Source of the DNA: Bacillota bacterium
GTDB taxonomy: Bacteria > Bacillota > Clostridia > Acetivibrionales > Acetivibrionaceae
Direction: 5' to 3'
NCBI GenBank assembly: GCA_023421115.1
Contig: JAEZUI010000141.1
Span: 1-31,932, forward strand
DNA length: 31,932 bases
Shown: piece after piece, positions 17,101 through 25,123 of the stretch
Layout of the letters: every line of letters starts with the position of its first letter
Position numbering within the stretch: position 1 is the first letter of the stretch
Program-made: the position numbers and the translations under genes
The notes under the pieces: generated by a model
What the model saw: the letters and a program-made list of their open reading frames with translations, nothing else
What the model was told of the DNA's origin: nothing
Database searches by the model: none

Positions 17101-19379
17101 TTTTGGATAGGTTAAAAGCGGAAGATATGAGATCGGGAGCTTATTTTGTATTTGGAAGTTTTATGTCCCACTGGAAGGCTCATTATAGTGAAAGTATTGA
17201 GTATTTTGATCTATCAATAAAAAACGGTCTTGAGAATGGTGATATAATTCATCCTTCATATTCGGCTGCTCACAAGTTTAATTATATATTAAATACAGGT
17301 AAAAATTTGACCACCTGCAAAATTGAATTAGATAAAGTAGATAAGTTTTTAAAAAATAATAATGCAATGTTATTACTAGAATATTCTGAATATTACCGAT
17401 ACATGATATATCAATTACAGTCAAATTATAACTATGATATGGAAAATTCAATATTGGAAAAGACAAAAGAAACAGGTAATATGTATTGTTTATCAACCTT
17501 TGGTCATATAAATTTTATGGTTAATTATTTGTTGGAGAACTTTGAGGCTGCAGAAAAGTGGTATAACTTTGCCGAAGCTTACGTTGCAGGAGCAAGTGGA
17601 ACTTTCAACATGGTTGATTATTATATGTTCCAATCGCTGCTTTTTATTAAAAAGTATGAGAATACACTTGACGAAAATAAAAATGAAATACTAAATAAAC
17701 TAAACAGTAATTTATCCAAGCTTAAAACATGGTCTGCTAGTTGTGCGGAAAATTTTGCACATAAATATTATATAGTATTGGCAGAAGTAAATAGAATTCA
17801 AAATAGTCCTCTTGAAACAATTATTGACTTATATAAAAAATCACTCGATTCGATAAGAGATGGTGATTTTATACACATGAGAGCTCTAATTAATGAAATT
17901 ATAGGTGAATTCTGGCTTTCAAGAGAGGATGAAATAATTGGCTCAGCTTATATTAAAGAAGCCTACTATTTGTATAAACAATGGGGTGCTTCAGAAAAAG
18001 TAAATATATTAAACACGAAATACCCAGATATATTTAAGAACTTAAATGATCAAAAAGTCTCTTCCCTAAGACCTAACAGCTTGCATACAAGCGTTTCGGA
18101 TCTTGATCTTATGTCTATATTGAAAGCTTCTCAAGCAATTTCAAAAGAGATAAAACTCGACAAGCTTTTGACAGTGCTTTTAGAAACAATTATTGAAAAT
18201 GCCGGTGCTCAGTATGGGTTCATAGTATTAAAAAATCTATTTGATGATAATCTTTACGTTGAAGCTATAAAATCCAAGAATGATGAAATTAAATTAATGG
18301 ATTCAACTCCAATAAGTGATGAATTGGATGTCTGTTTGGAAGTATTGCAATCCGTAATAAGAACAAAGGAACATATAGTTATTGAAGATGCTCTAAAAGA
18401 TCAACATTACCAGTATTATGAATATATAAAAAGCATGAGTGTAAGATCAGTACTTTGTGCACCAATAATTCATCAAAGTGATTTAAAAGGTATAATCTAC
18501 CTTGAAAATAATCTAACAGATAATGCTTTTAGCATCAAGCAGCTTGAGGTAATAAAAATGTTGTCCTCCCAAATTGCCTTATCAATTGAAAAAGCTCAAT
18601 TAAGTCAGGCACTCGAAAAGATAAAAGATACACAAAAGCAGTTAGTTGAAGCAGAAAAGATGGCTTCATTAGGTAATTTAGTGGCAGGCGTTGCACATGA
18701 GATAAATACTCCTGTGGGGGTAGCTGTAACAGCAGTGTCGCATATGATGGGCACAACAGAAAATATAATAAAAAATTATAATGATGACAATATTTCCAAA
18801 TCCGAACTTGAAGAATATCTAAATGACTCAATGGAGACTATTGAATTGCTATTTATGAATCTTAATAAAGCAGCTACATTAATTAACGGTTTCAAGAGAG
18901 TTTCGGCGGACATGTCAGTTGAAGATAAAAGAACTTTTAACTTTAAAAAATATATTAATGACATTCTATTAAGTTTAAGCCCGAAATTAAAAAAATACAA
19001 GCATAACATTGAGGTGTTCTGTGATGAGAATATTGAAATACTAAGCTATCCCGGTGTGTATTCTCAAATAATAACAAACCTCATAATTAATTCTATAATG
19101 CACGGCTATAATGAAGATGACAAAGGTAACATAAAGATAAGGGTTACTAAAGATGAAAACAATATTAAACTAATATACTCCGATGATGGAAAGGGTATGG
19201 ATAGTGAAACAAAAAGTAAAATATTCGAGCCGTTTTTTACCACAAATAGATTAACTGGCACAGGGTTAGGATTGCATATAGTGTTTAATCTTGTAACTCA
19301 AACACTAAAAGGTACTATTACATGTGAAAGTTCTCCAAATAAAGGTACAGAATTTATAATAGAATTTAAAGTTACTTGA
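14169..19379 (+). CDS. Trifunctional Ser/Thr kinase - AAA ATPase - GAF - sensor histidine kinase
   Basis: The 1736-residue protein joins several signalling modules. First is a Hanks-type kinase domain (about 1-270) with ATP-site Lys36, catalytic HKDINPYN (Asp128, Asn133) and DFG (147-149). Next is a large ATPase with Walker A GCPGIGKT (325-332) and Walker B LIIYLDDVHW (Asp454/455). A long helical, TPR-like region (about 700-1300) leads to a GAF domain (about 1325-1465). The histidine kinase core has His1510 in VAHEINTP, then an N box (NLIINSIMHGY), DDGKGMD, FEPFFTT and GTGLGLHI to the C-terminus. No membrane segment is seen, so it senses from the cytoplasm. This architecture is known, best from cyanobacteria and a few other bacteria. 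GGAGGA precedes the ATG. The divergent receiver-HD-GYP gene is its likely target. Nothing indicates the signal. Confidence 0.9.
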   Translation: MIKILGYNIENLIYKGVHSTFYRGTRLLDNKKVIIKILNSEYPSLEEIESTKREYQITNKPYGDKVIKVYGMEKYKNSICIILEDFGAISLSELLSTKKLDLYNRLSIATDISDAVWSIHKQGVIHKDINPYNIVMNFETNELKVIDFGISTDLNSEKLQFMAKLEGTCLYIPPEQTGKINRIIDQRSDLYSLGVTLYELFTGKVPFTGDDLEVIHGHLARKPVEPKIVNSEVPQIISDIIMKLLSKNSEDRYQTALGLKYDLEFCLRNLKIIKEIIDFKIGQNDISSKFQIPQKLYGREEEIRTLKDIIKNIRHNKAKLTLISGCPGIGKTSIVNEIINDVIDKGGYFISGKFEQFERNIPYSALITALRQLIKNLINDAKNHEFWKDRFKNALGANAKIIANLIPELEQITGKLPEVNKLNPTEEKNRFNLVFRDFVNAVSNKQNPLIIYLDDVHWSDHSTIELIKYLLSSEIENFNVIIAYRDNEISEKHPLKLILEDLITKAENTEFLKHIFLEPLKKEAVNELVSDTLKRNFEDTKTLTDFIYQKTKGNPFFTSQLLKSIYEIGAFKFNMENLSWEWELEKIDQLQVSDNVIEFLIQNLSSLSDEALSIIKSASCIGNYFDLRTLYKISDIQKNESTALWTVIERELIIPLDYNYRLLLNIDKDKYLQSNMEVRFKFSHDRIQQAVYSLISEEDKVSIHNKIGKILLTSYRNNQLESNIFELVNHLNISRSIITNKDEMLELAELNVNAGKRAMSNSSYDIAGNYFSIGKSLLFENGSNMYKNILFDISLNYAQTCYLSGNIDKAIDLCEDLSQIATNNIEKAKVCILKTSIYDLMIERKDLILFETKKALELFDIFLPEVKEEIEQKVSEMTGKMQESLTGTSPEELARRLPIMKDENKITAMKIMANALPAVFHINPPLYLLMQLIMFDMTVIYGISIASCKGFAECGIAQSLVYNNYDMAYQFGLASFIILDRLKAEDMRSGAYFVFGSFMSHWKAHYSESIEYFDLSIKNGLENGDIIHPSYSAAHKFNYILNTGKNLTTCKIELDKVDKFLKNNNAMLLLEYSEYYRYMIYQLQSNYNYDMENSILEKTKETGNMYCLSTFGHINFMVNYLLENFEAAEKWYNFAEAYVAGASGTFNMVDYYMFQSLLFIKKYENTLDENKNEILNKLNSNLSKLKTWSASCAENFAHKYYIVLAEVNRIQNSPLETIIDLYKKSLDSIRDGDFIHMRALINEIIGEFWLSREDEIIGSAYIKEAYYLYKQWGASEKVNILNTKYPDIFKNLNDQKVSSLRPNSLHTSVSDLDLMSILKASQAISKEIKLDKLLTVLLETIIENAGAQYGFIVLKNLFDDNLYVEAIKSKNDEIKLMDSTPISDELDVCLEVLQSVIRTKEHIVIEDALKDQHYQYYEYIKSMSVRSVLCAPIIHQSDLKGIIYLENNLTDNAFSIKQLEVIKMLSSQIALSIEKAQLSQALEKIKDTQKQLVEAEKMASLGNLVAGVAHEINTPVGVAVTAVSHMMGTTENIIKNYNDDNISKSELEEYLNDSMETIELLFMNLNKAATLINGFKRVSADMSVEDKRTFNFKKYINDILLSLSPKLKKYKHNIEVFCDENIEILSYPGVYSQIITNLIINSIMHGYNEDDKGNIKIRVTKDENNIKLIYSDDGKGMDSETKSKIFEPFFTTNRLTGTGLGLHIVFNLVTQTLKGTITCESSPNKGTEFIIEFKVT

Positions 19380-19776
19380 TAAATGCAGGCAATTTAGTGT
19401 TGATGAGCGTGGTACATATGTGCTATTATAAATTGCCATATAAATAAAAAGCGGAATGATAAATGAATAATTTTTTTTAAAAAAATTTTATGTTATTGTA
19501 CCTACAAAAATAATGTTACTTAACGAATTCTATAATATGTATTTTGGGTATGTACAATTACTGAGATGTAAAAATGAAAACTTTTTGTTTAAATATAAGC
19601 ATATTATTACAATTCTAAAAGGAGGGAAAAAATTGCTTTTACCGATTAAGACTATATGGTCTTAGTCAATTAATTATTAACGAGGGGGGATTTGCAGAGT
19701 ATTGGATGTATTAAATTGACGTTTTAGTGAGCATGAGGAATTTACAAAAAAGAAATTTTATTGGGGGATAGATATA
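19380..19776 (+). promoter_or_regulatory. Long leader region of the GH44 gene
   Basis: These 397 bases hold no long gene. Near the left end GGCAATTTA and TAAATTGCC (about 19388-19435) could form a weak hairpin behind the kinase gene, and an A/T-only hairpin lies at 19469-19491. TATAAT at 19531-19536 is a candidate -10 without a good -35, giving a leader of about 235 bases. GGAGGG (19621-19626) precedes a 10-codon frame at 19633-19665 that overlaps a small AAGAC/GTCTT hairpin. A second purine-rich run GGGGGG (19684-19689) has no start at a proper distance. GGGGGA just before 19777 serves the real gene. Confidence 0.4.
19633..19665 (+). CDS. Possible 10-residue leader peptide ahead of GH44
   Basis: TTG CTT TTA CCG ATT AAG ACT ATA TGG TCT TAG follows GGAGGG with a 6-base gap, an excellent ribosome binding site. 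It would encode MLLPIKTIWS. The sequence around its start resembles the one before the GH9 gene (29269-29288). Expression is unproven; the similarity is the only support. Confidence 0.25.
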   Translation: MLLPIKTIWS

Positions 19777-22368
19777 ATGAATAAAAAATTAGTTGGATTT
19801 TTATTAAGTTTTCAATTAGTGACCTGCACAGCATTAGGTAGTGTTCTGCCTGTTAGTGCTCAGCAAGCTGCTGTTGATGTTGTTATTGATACACAAATGG
19901 AAGGGCTTTCAATTAGCCCATACATATATGGTGTAAACCAGGATCATCCCGGTGAAACTGCTACTGCTAGAAGACTTGGCGGAAATAGAACAACCGCGTA
20001 TAACTGGGAAAACAATGCTTCAAATGCAGGCAGTGACTATATACATTCAAGTGATAACTATTTGGTGGATTATGGCAGTGTGCCAAAAGAAGATTCAGAA
20101 AAACCCGGTGCAGTAGCAACTGTTTTCCACGACCAATCTTTAGCTAAAAATGTGCCTTACACATTATTGACACTTCAGGCTGCAGGTTATGTTTCTGCAG
20201 ATAAGGATGGAGAAGTAAAGGCAACAGAGGCAGCACCTTCAAAAAGATGGAAGGAAGTAAAATTTGCAAAAAATGCACCCTTTTCACTAACTCCAGATTT
20301 AACTGATGACTATGTTTATATGGATGAATTTGTTAATTTTTTAGTTAATAAATATGGTGCAGCTTCAAGTGAAACAGGAATTAAAGGATATTCTGTTGAT
20401 AATGAACCTGCATTGTGGGCTCATACTCATGAAAGAGTTCACCCAGATCCTGTAGGTTGTGTTGAACTAGTTGATAAAACAGCAGAGCTTTCAAAAGCAG
20501 TTAAAAATGTAGATCCTGATGCTGAAATATTTGGACCTGCATTGTATGGCTTTGCGGCTTATCTTTCACTACAAAGTGCTCCTGACTGGGAGGATGGTTT
20601 GAGTGAAAGCTACGAATGGTTTGTTGACTATTATCTAGAGCAAATGAAGGAAAAATCAGATGCTGAAGGAAAAAGGCTTTTAGATGTGTTTGATGTCCAT
20701 TACTATCCTGAAGCAAAGGGTGACGGAATGAGAGTTACTTTTGGTGAAGATAGTTCTAATATTGAATGTAACAAAGCTCGCCTTCAAGCACCAAGAACCT
20801 TGTGGCAGGGAACTTATAGAGAAGATAGTTGGATTGCCGAACCATGGTTCGATCAATACCGTCCAATTCTTCCAAAACTTCAGGAGTCAATAAACAAATA
20901 TTATCCTGGAACAAAACTTGCTGTTACTGAATATGACTTTGGTGCAGGAGACCACATTACAGGTGGTATAGCTCAGGCTGATGTACTGGGGATATTTGGT
21001 GAAAATGATGTATACTTTGCTACATACTGGGGTGATCAAAACAAACAATATATTACCTCAGCTATTAACCTTTATACAAACTTTGACGGCAAGGGTTCAA
21101 AATATGGTAATACAAGCGTTAAGGCTTCTGTATCCGACGATGAAATTGCTTCCTCATATGCCTCAATGGAAGAAACAGATGACGGAAAGCTTCATATTAT
21201 ATTACTAAATAAGAATTATGACAACAATACTACTTTTAATCTTTCAATTAACAGCAGTAAGCAATATAAGAGTGGTGAAGTATGGGGATTTGACAGAGTC
21301 AGTTCTAATATTACTCAAAGACGTGCGGTGACAGGGATAACTGACAATAAATTTACATACACTCTTCCGGCATTAAGTGCATATCACATAGTGCTAGATT
21401 CAGCAGATAGCACTGAACCAGGTATAGAAGTTGGTGATATCGATGAAAACGGAATTATTAATGTAATAGATTTTGCATTGTTAAGAAGATATTTACTAGG
21501 TATGGACAAGGAAATTAGCATGGCAGCAGATACAAATGCTGACGGACAAGTAAATTCAATTGACTTTTCAATATTGAGAAGTTATTTACTTGGAATTGTT
21601 AAAGAACTTCCATATAATGCTGCAATAGAAAATAATGAACCTATTGCCGAATTTACTGCTTCAAAATTAGAGGCTGAGACTGATGAGGCAATAACTTTTG
21701 ATGCTTCAGCATCTTCTGATGAAGAGGGAAGTATTTCCTATTATGCTTGGGATTTCGGTGATGGTACAGAAGGAAAGGGAAGTATAGTAAAACATAAATA
21801 TGCAAAAGCAGGAAGCTACACTGTAAAATTGACTGTTTCAGATGATGAGGGCGTTAATAGCTCGCCAGTTACAAAAAACATTACGGTTATATCAGCAACT
21901 GGAGATAACTCGAAATTTGGATATGAAGGTAGTGCTGAAGGATTTACAGCTACCGGAGAAAAGGGAACAACCGTTAAGTTATCAGTTGCTACAGATAAAG
22001 CTTTTAAAGGTAATGGAGCACTTAAGCTTGATGTGAGTTCAGCAGATGGTGGAATGCTAGATGTTAAGTTAGACGGTAAAAGCATTGTGCCAGCTGGCTC
22101 AAAAGTAACTTTCAGGGTTTGGATACCATCTGATGCACCTTTGTCTGAAATTCAGGGTTATGTTATGCCTCACGATCCAGCGTGGGATATAATTAAATGG
22201 AATGGAGCATGGGGTGGATATGAATACATGAAAAAGGATGCCTGGAATGAACTTACATTAACAATGCCGGAAGATACAGATATGTCATTAATGCAGCAAA
22301 TAGGTGTACAGTTCAAGACCAACGGTGAGGCAGAATTCACCGTATATGTTGATTCAATAGATTGGTAA
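19777..22368 (+). CDS. Cellulosomal GH44 endoglucanase with dockerin, PKD and CBM44
   Basis: The 863-residue protein has a signal peptide (1 to about 28, ending VSAQQA) and a GH44 catalytic domain (about 30-545) with Glu210 in DNEPALW as acid/base and Glu385 in VTEYDF as nucleophile. An internal type I dockerin (about 552-612) has calcium loops DIDENGIINVID and DTNADGQVNSID. A PKD domain (about 617-700; YAWDFGDGTEG) and a C-terminal CBM44-like domain (about 708-863, rich in Trp) follow. It should cut cellulose and xyloglucan-type beta-1,4-glucans while docked on a scaffoldin outside the cell. The order GH44-Doc-PKD-CBM44 equals the C-terminal half of C. thermocellum CelJ, which has CBM30-Ig-GH9 in front; here the signal peptide directly precedes GH44. 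GGGGGA 8 bases upstream fits the ATG. Terminator at 22399. Confidence 0.92.
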   Translation: MNKKLVGFLLSFQLVTCTALGSVLPVSAQQAAVDVVIDTQMEGLSISPYIYGVNQDHPGETATARRLGGNRTTAYNWENNASNAGSDYIHSSDNYLVDYGSVPKEDSEKPGAVATVFHDQSLAKNVPYTLLTLQAAGYVSADKDGEVKATEAAPSKRWKEVKFAKNAPFSLTPDLTDDYVYMDEFVNFLVNKYGAASSETGIKGYSVDNEPALWAHTHERVHPDPVGCVELVDKTAELSKAVKNVDPDAEIFGPALYGFAAYLSLQSAPDWEDGLSESYEWFVDYYLEQMKEKSDAEGKRLLDVFDVHYYPEAKGDGMRVTFGEDSSNIECNKARLQAPRTLWQGTYREDSWIAEPWFDQYRPILPKLQESINKYYPGTKLAVTEYDFGAGDHITGGIAQADVLGIFGENDVYFATYWGDQNKQYITSAINLYTNFDGKGSKYGNTSVKASVSDDEIASSYASMEETDDGKLHIILLNKNYDNNTTFNLSINSSKQYKSGEVWGFDRVSSNITQRRAVTGITDNKFTYTLPALSAYHIVLDSADSTEPGIEVGDIDENGIINVIDFALLRRYLLGMDKEISMAADTNADGQVNSIDFSILRSYLLGIVKELPYNAAIENNEPIAEFTASKLEAETDEAITFDASASSDEEGSISYYAWDFGDGTEGKGSIVKHKYAKAGSYTVKLTVSDDEGVNSSPVTKNITVISATGDNSKFGYEGSAEGFTATGEKGTTVKLSVATDKAFKGNGALKLDVSSADGGMLDVKLDGKSIVPAGSKVTFRVWIPSDAPLSEIQGYVMPHDPAWDIIKWNGAWGGYEYMKKDAWNELTLTMPEDTDMSLMQQIGVQFKTNGEAEFTVYVDSIDW

Positions 22369-22398
22369 AAGATTTATATTGTTACAAAATTGAAATGA

Positions 22399-22436
22399 GG
22401 AGGAGGGAAAACCTTCCTCCTTATTTTTTTATTTTT
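22399..22436 (+). terminator. Rho-independent terminator after the GH44 gene
   Basis: GGAGGAGGG (22399-22407) pairs with CCTTCCTCC (22412-22420) through nine pairs, one G-U, around an AAAA loop, followed by a T-rich tract to 22436. It is 30 bases after the stop. Confidence 0.9.
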
Positions 22437-22545
22437 TAAGAAAGTGAATTGATATTTTATATAAATAAAATCTTGAATTGTAGAAGATGCAAGGAATCAA
22501 AAAAATGAAAAAGTATACCATGCGAATTCGCAAAAAGAACATAAG

Positions 22546-22570
22546 ACTCCAAAGCCTTTCTTAAAAACCT
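22546..22570 (+). repeat. Left imperfect direct repeat flanking the branched element
   Basis: ACTCCAAAGCCTTTCTTAAA and the next five bases recur, with two single-base indels and one C/T change in the shared core, at 22836-22860 on the other side of the palindromic element. The two copies are 290 bases apart. Confidence 0.5.
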
Positions 22571-22596
22571 TCAAATGAAAGAACAACCCCCAAATA

Positions 22597-22816
22597 GTGC
22601 AAGTGCATATTATGGAAAGAACATTGCGAAGAGCCTTAGAGAATGTAGACGAAGCGGAGGCCGATTTTTGCTAAGCAAAATATCGTTCCTCTGTTTCTTG
22701 CGAAGCAAGATAAGTCGAATCACCTGTCTGAGCGAAGCGAGTTTGATTCGACCCGTAGAGAGTCATACATTCTCTTAGGCTTGTAGCTTAGTTCTTGGAA
22801 TAATATGCACTTGCAC
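22597..22816. repeat. 220-bp branched palindromic element (MITE-like or structured RNA)
   Basis: GTGCAAGTGCATATTAT (22597-22613) is the exact reverse complement of 22800-22816, and AAGAAC (22617-22622) of 22791-22796. A second stem, 22633-22647 with 22766-22780, matches 14 of 15. Inside are three arms: 22657-22691 (GAGG, CGAT, TTTTGC stems, loop TAA), 22696-22710 (TCTTGC-GAA-GCAAGA) and 22714-22752 (GTCGAATC/GATTCGAC). GCGAAGC occurs at 22700-22706 and 22732-22738; as single-stranded DNA this heptamer is known to form a very stable mini-hairpin. A 67-codon frame at 22575-22778 runs through the arms and is most likely not a gene. The surrounding 22437-22944 holds no other gene. Mobile element, structured RNA or chromosome site all remain possible. 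Confidence 0.75.
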
Positions 22817-22835
22817 GGCGGCGAGTACCCTTAAA

Positions 22836-22860
22836 ACTCACAAAGCCCTTCTAAAAACCC
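22836..22860 (+). repeat. Right imperfect direct repeat flanking the branched element
   Basis: ACTCACAAAGCCCTTCTAAA and the next five bases match 22546-22570 except for small changes. The copies bracket the 220-bp palindrome, at 26 bases (left) and 19 bases (right) from its ends, so they are not a direct target-site duplication abutting the element. Confidence 0.5.
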
Positions 22861-22944
22861 ACTAATTCCAAGCAATCTACTACATTGAACCGCGTTTTTT
22901 CAAATATGGAAAGCTGATTATAATGTATATTGTTTTGCTGAGTA

Positions 22945-24702
22945 TCAATCTTTGCTATAAAGCCATTTATACACATGATACGAGTTTTTTATCTTTGTGA
23001 TGTATTCTTGAGTTTCAAAATATGTGATTGCAGTTGGAAAGTCTTCCTTAGTTTTCCCAAGAGAACTATTATTCCAACGGGATACGTTGCCGGGACCACC
23101 ATTATATGCTGCCATGGCTCTATCAATGTCTCCAGAAAAAGTTTTTAACATAGAACTTATATAGAAGGTCCCAAATTTTATGTTAATCTCAGGCTTTAGC
23201 AAATCACTATCCTCAATAGTTGTATTTAAACGTGAGGCTATGTCTTTACCGGTAGCAGGCATAATTTGCATAAGTCCCATAGCACCAGCCCATGAAGAGA
23301 CATCGTGTTTAAATGTACTTTCTTCTTTCATAGTAGCCCAGATTAATTCGGGTTCTACATTATACTTTTCAGCTGCTTTGAGTACAAGATCTTCATAAGG
23401 GCGAGGATGGGAAAGTTCATAACCTCTTTTATTTGGCTTATCCAATATGGATCGAAGGCCCCAGATAACTGACTGATAGACATTACCTTTTTCTAGATAC
23501 CAATCTCCAAGAGCGAGCTTGTCCTCTACTGTAGCTAATTTAGAGCCAATTGACAATTCTATGGCAGCTATATCATCTAAACCTTTACTTTCATATAACT
23601 CTACAGTTTCAAGAAATTCGGGTTTTTTGTACTCCAATTCTATAATATTATCAAAATTGTGCTCCTTACCTATTCTTTCTAACCAGGCAGGATGTTTGTA
23701 TAATATATCTAAAACCTTTTGTGTATTGTTTTTACCTAATCGTTTATTCAATACATAAGCCCTGTATGCAGCATCATCTTGATAGGCACTTTCAACCTCT
23801 ACTATATTAAGATATGTTTCAAGAGCTTGTCCACTTAAACCTGATTCTTCCTGCATTCGTGCAGCACGCCATAGGGAAATTGGTTCGTTGCTGATTTTAT
23901 AAGCTTCCATGGCAGAATTGTTTTGCTTGTTGCTTTCAAGGAGTACCCCTAATCGGTAGGCACCCTTAGTGCCGATAGAAGAGTATACTTCCATAGCTTT
24001 TTCTTTTTTATCTGTTAGTTCTAGGGCTCTTCCATACCACCAACCTATTTCTGAATCTGTTGGCTGGCTGCTATATAGTTTTTCTAAGAAAGGTATTGCT
24101 TTAGTGTATTTTTCCTGTTCAAATAGAGCTCTGGCATAATATTTTATTACCGATGGGTCATTTTGAATTTTAGATTCGAGAAATGCCTCTAAGTCTTTCC
24201 AATTGGCTTTTTCTGCTAGTGAACCACATATGGTTTTATTGTCGGTGTTTAATTCAATAAGGGCTTGCAACGCTCTGTTTTCAGGCAACATGCTTAAATA
24301 TTCACTTGTAGCCTCTGAGGTTTTCCTTATACGGGCTAAATAAGAGGCATAATTAAACCTTACATTATTTGTAGGGTAGAGTTCTAAAGCATTTGTATAA
24401 AATTCCTGTGCATTTTTGTTTTTTAAATCATATCTGCTTGCCAAAATCAGATTGGAGTAATATCCTATTGTGTTTTGATTTTCAGCAAGTTTTAAAAGAA
24501 AAGCATCTTTTACATTCTGTCGTCCTGCTCGAACTTCTATTAAAAGATTCATTATATCTATTGTACTTTCCGGCTCGTAATCACCGTTTTCTTCAATATA
24601 TTCATCTAAGTGTGTATCATATTTGCTTAAGGTATGGTAGTAAAATAAAGCACCAAAAGCAGCTGTTAATACCAAAGCACTTATTAGTAATTTGACCTTC
24701 AT
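22945..24702 (-). CDS. Membrane-anchored soluble-lytic-transglycosylase-like protein
   Basis: The 585-residue protein begins with a hydrophobic signal or anchor segment (about 4-22, LLISALVLTAAFGALFYYH). A long alpha-helical TPR-like superhelix follows (about 60-415; for example AEYLSM-type and EKYTKAIPFLEKLY repeats). The C-terminal SLT domain (about 425-580) has catalytic Glu461 in KEESTF, then GAMGLMQIMPATG and AAYNGGPGNVSRW. This is the Slt70-like layout: the enzyme cuts the MurNAc-GlcNAc bond of peptidoglycan, forming 1,6-anhydro ends, on the outer face of the membrane. It is alone on its strand, facing the branched element downstream and diverging from the HD-GYP gene. Roles could be wall turnover or making room for surface structures. 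Catalytic family is firm. Confidence 0.9.
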   Translation of the reverse strand: MKVKLLISALVLTAAFGALFYYHTLSKYDTHLDEYIEENGDYEPESTIDIMNLLIEVRAGRQNVKDAFLLKLAENQNTIGYYSNLILASRYDLKNKNAQEFYTNALELYPTNNVRFNYASYLARIRKTSEATSEYLSMLPENRALQALIELNTDNKTICGSLAEKANWKDLEAFLESKIQNDPSVIKYYARALFEQEKYTKAIPFLEKLYSSQPTDSEIGWWYGRALELTDKKEKAMEVYSSIGTKGAYRLGVLLESNKQNNSAMEAYKISNEPISLWRAARMQEESGLSGQALETYLNIVEVESAYQDDAAYRAYVLNKRLGKNNTQKVLDILYKHPAWLERIGKEHNFDNIIELEYKKPEFLETVELYESKGLDDIAAIELSIGSKLATVEDKLALGDWYLEKGNVYQSVIWGLRSILDKPNKRGYELSHPRPYEDLVLKAAEKYNVEPELIWATMKEESTFKHDVSSWAGAMGLMQIMPATGKDIASRLNTTIEDSDLLKPEINIKFGTFYISSMLKTFSGDIDRAMAAYNGGPGNVSRWNNSSLGKTKEDFPTAITYFETQEYITKIKNSYHVYKWLYSKD

Positions 24703-25123
24703 ATTATTTTATCCCTTTCATAATTTATATGATGTTTATTAATAAAAAACTTATAGTGTCGTTAACCATTAGTATATAGCCATTTCAAACTTTTTTGAAT
24801 TACCTTATAAAGCATTTTATCATATTTTGTTGAATATTGTAATTCCAATAATTGATTTTAGGTGATTCCAAAAAAATAACTGGTCATTTGCCATTTCAAA
24901 AAATTTGATTTTATTGGCTTTATGACTAAAATTCTCAATAGGTTATTTTTTGAAATGGCCTTATTGTCTTTACCTTATAAACATTTTAGATTTAGCCTTC
25001 TATAATATTGCATATAATTCTTCATATAAAAAGGTAATACTAAATTTATGGTAAATTTTAAAAAAATATTGTCCGATATCTGTAGTATATATGTGTATTT
25101 TATTTAATTCGCGGAGGTATATT
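24703..25123. other. 421-bp divergent intergenic region rich in short repeats
   Basis: No gene is seen. GCCATTTCAAA occurs at 24779-24789 and 24890-24900, and in reverse at 24949-24959. TTACCTTATAAA is repeated at 24800-24811 and 24970-24981, each followed by CATTTTA, with one extra G in the first copy. AAATTTA-TGG-TAAATTT (25042-25058) is a small hairpin upstream of the HD-GYP gene. Promoters for both divergent genes must lie here, but none stands out. Confidence 0.5.
24861..24961. repeat. Dispersed repeat, copy B, with 15-bp perfect inverted repeat
   Basis: GCCATTTCAAAAAAT (24890-24904) is the exact reverse complement of 24945-24959, separated by 40 bases. The right 24 bases (24938-24961) are identical to 2441-2464, and the left part, GGTGATTCC and an A-run, aligns to 2311-2350. 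The pair therefore represents one repeat family in two versions. Confidence 0.65.

Noticed and set aside
19500..19526. SigI-type promoter (ACCTAC ... CGAA) before GH44
   Set aside because: CGAA at 19523-19526 fits a SigI -10, but the upstream hexamer is a poor match to ACCCCC and CGAA is common, so support is insufficient.
19380..19776. GlyR3-type operator before GH44 (and likewise before GH9)
   Set aside because: No sequence close to the 20-bp palindrome occurs in either leader, so these genes are not assigned to that regulator.
22575..22778. 67-codon reading frame on the plus strand
   Set aside because: It runs through the arms of the branched palindromic element, has no ribosome binding site, and its composition follows the hairpins rather than a protein.
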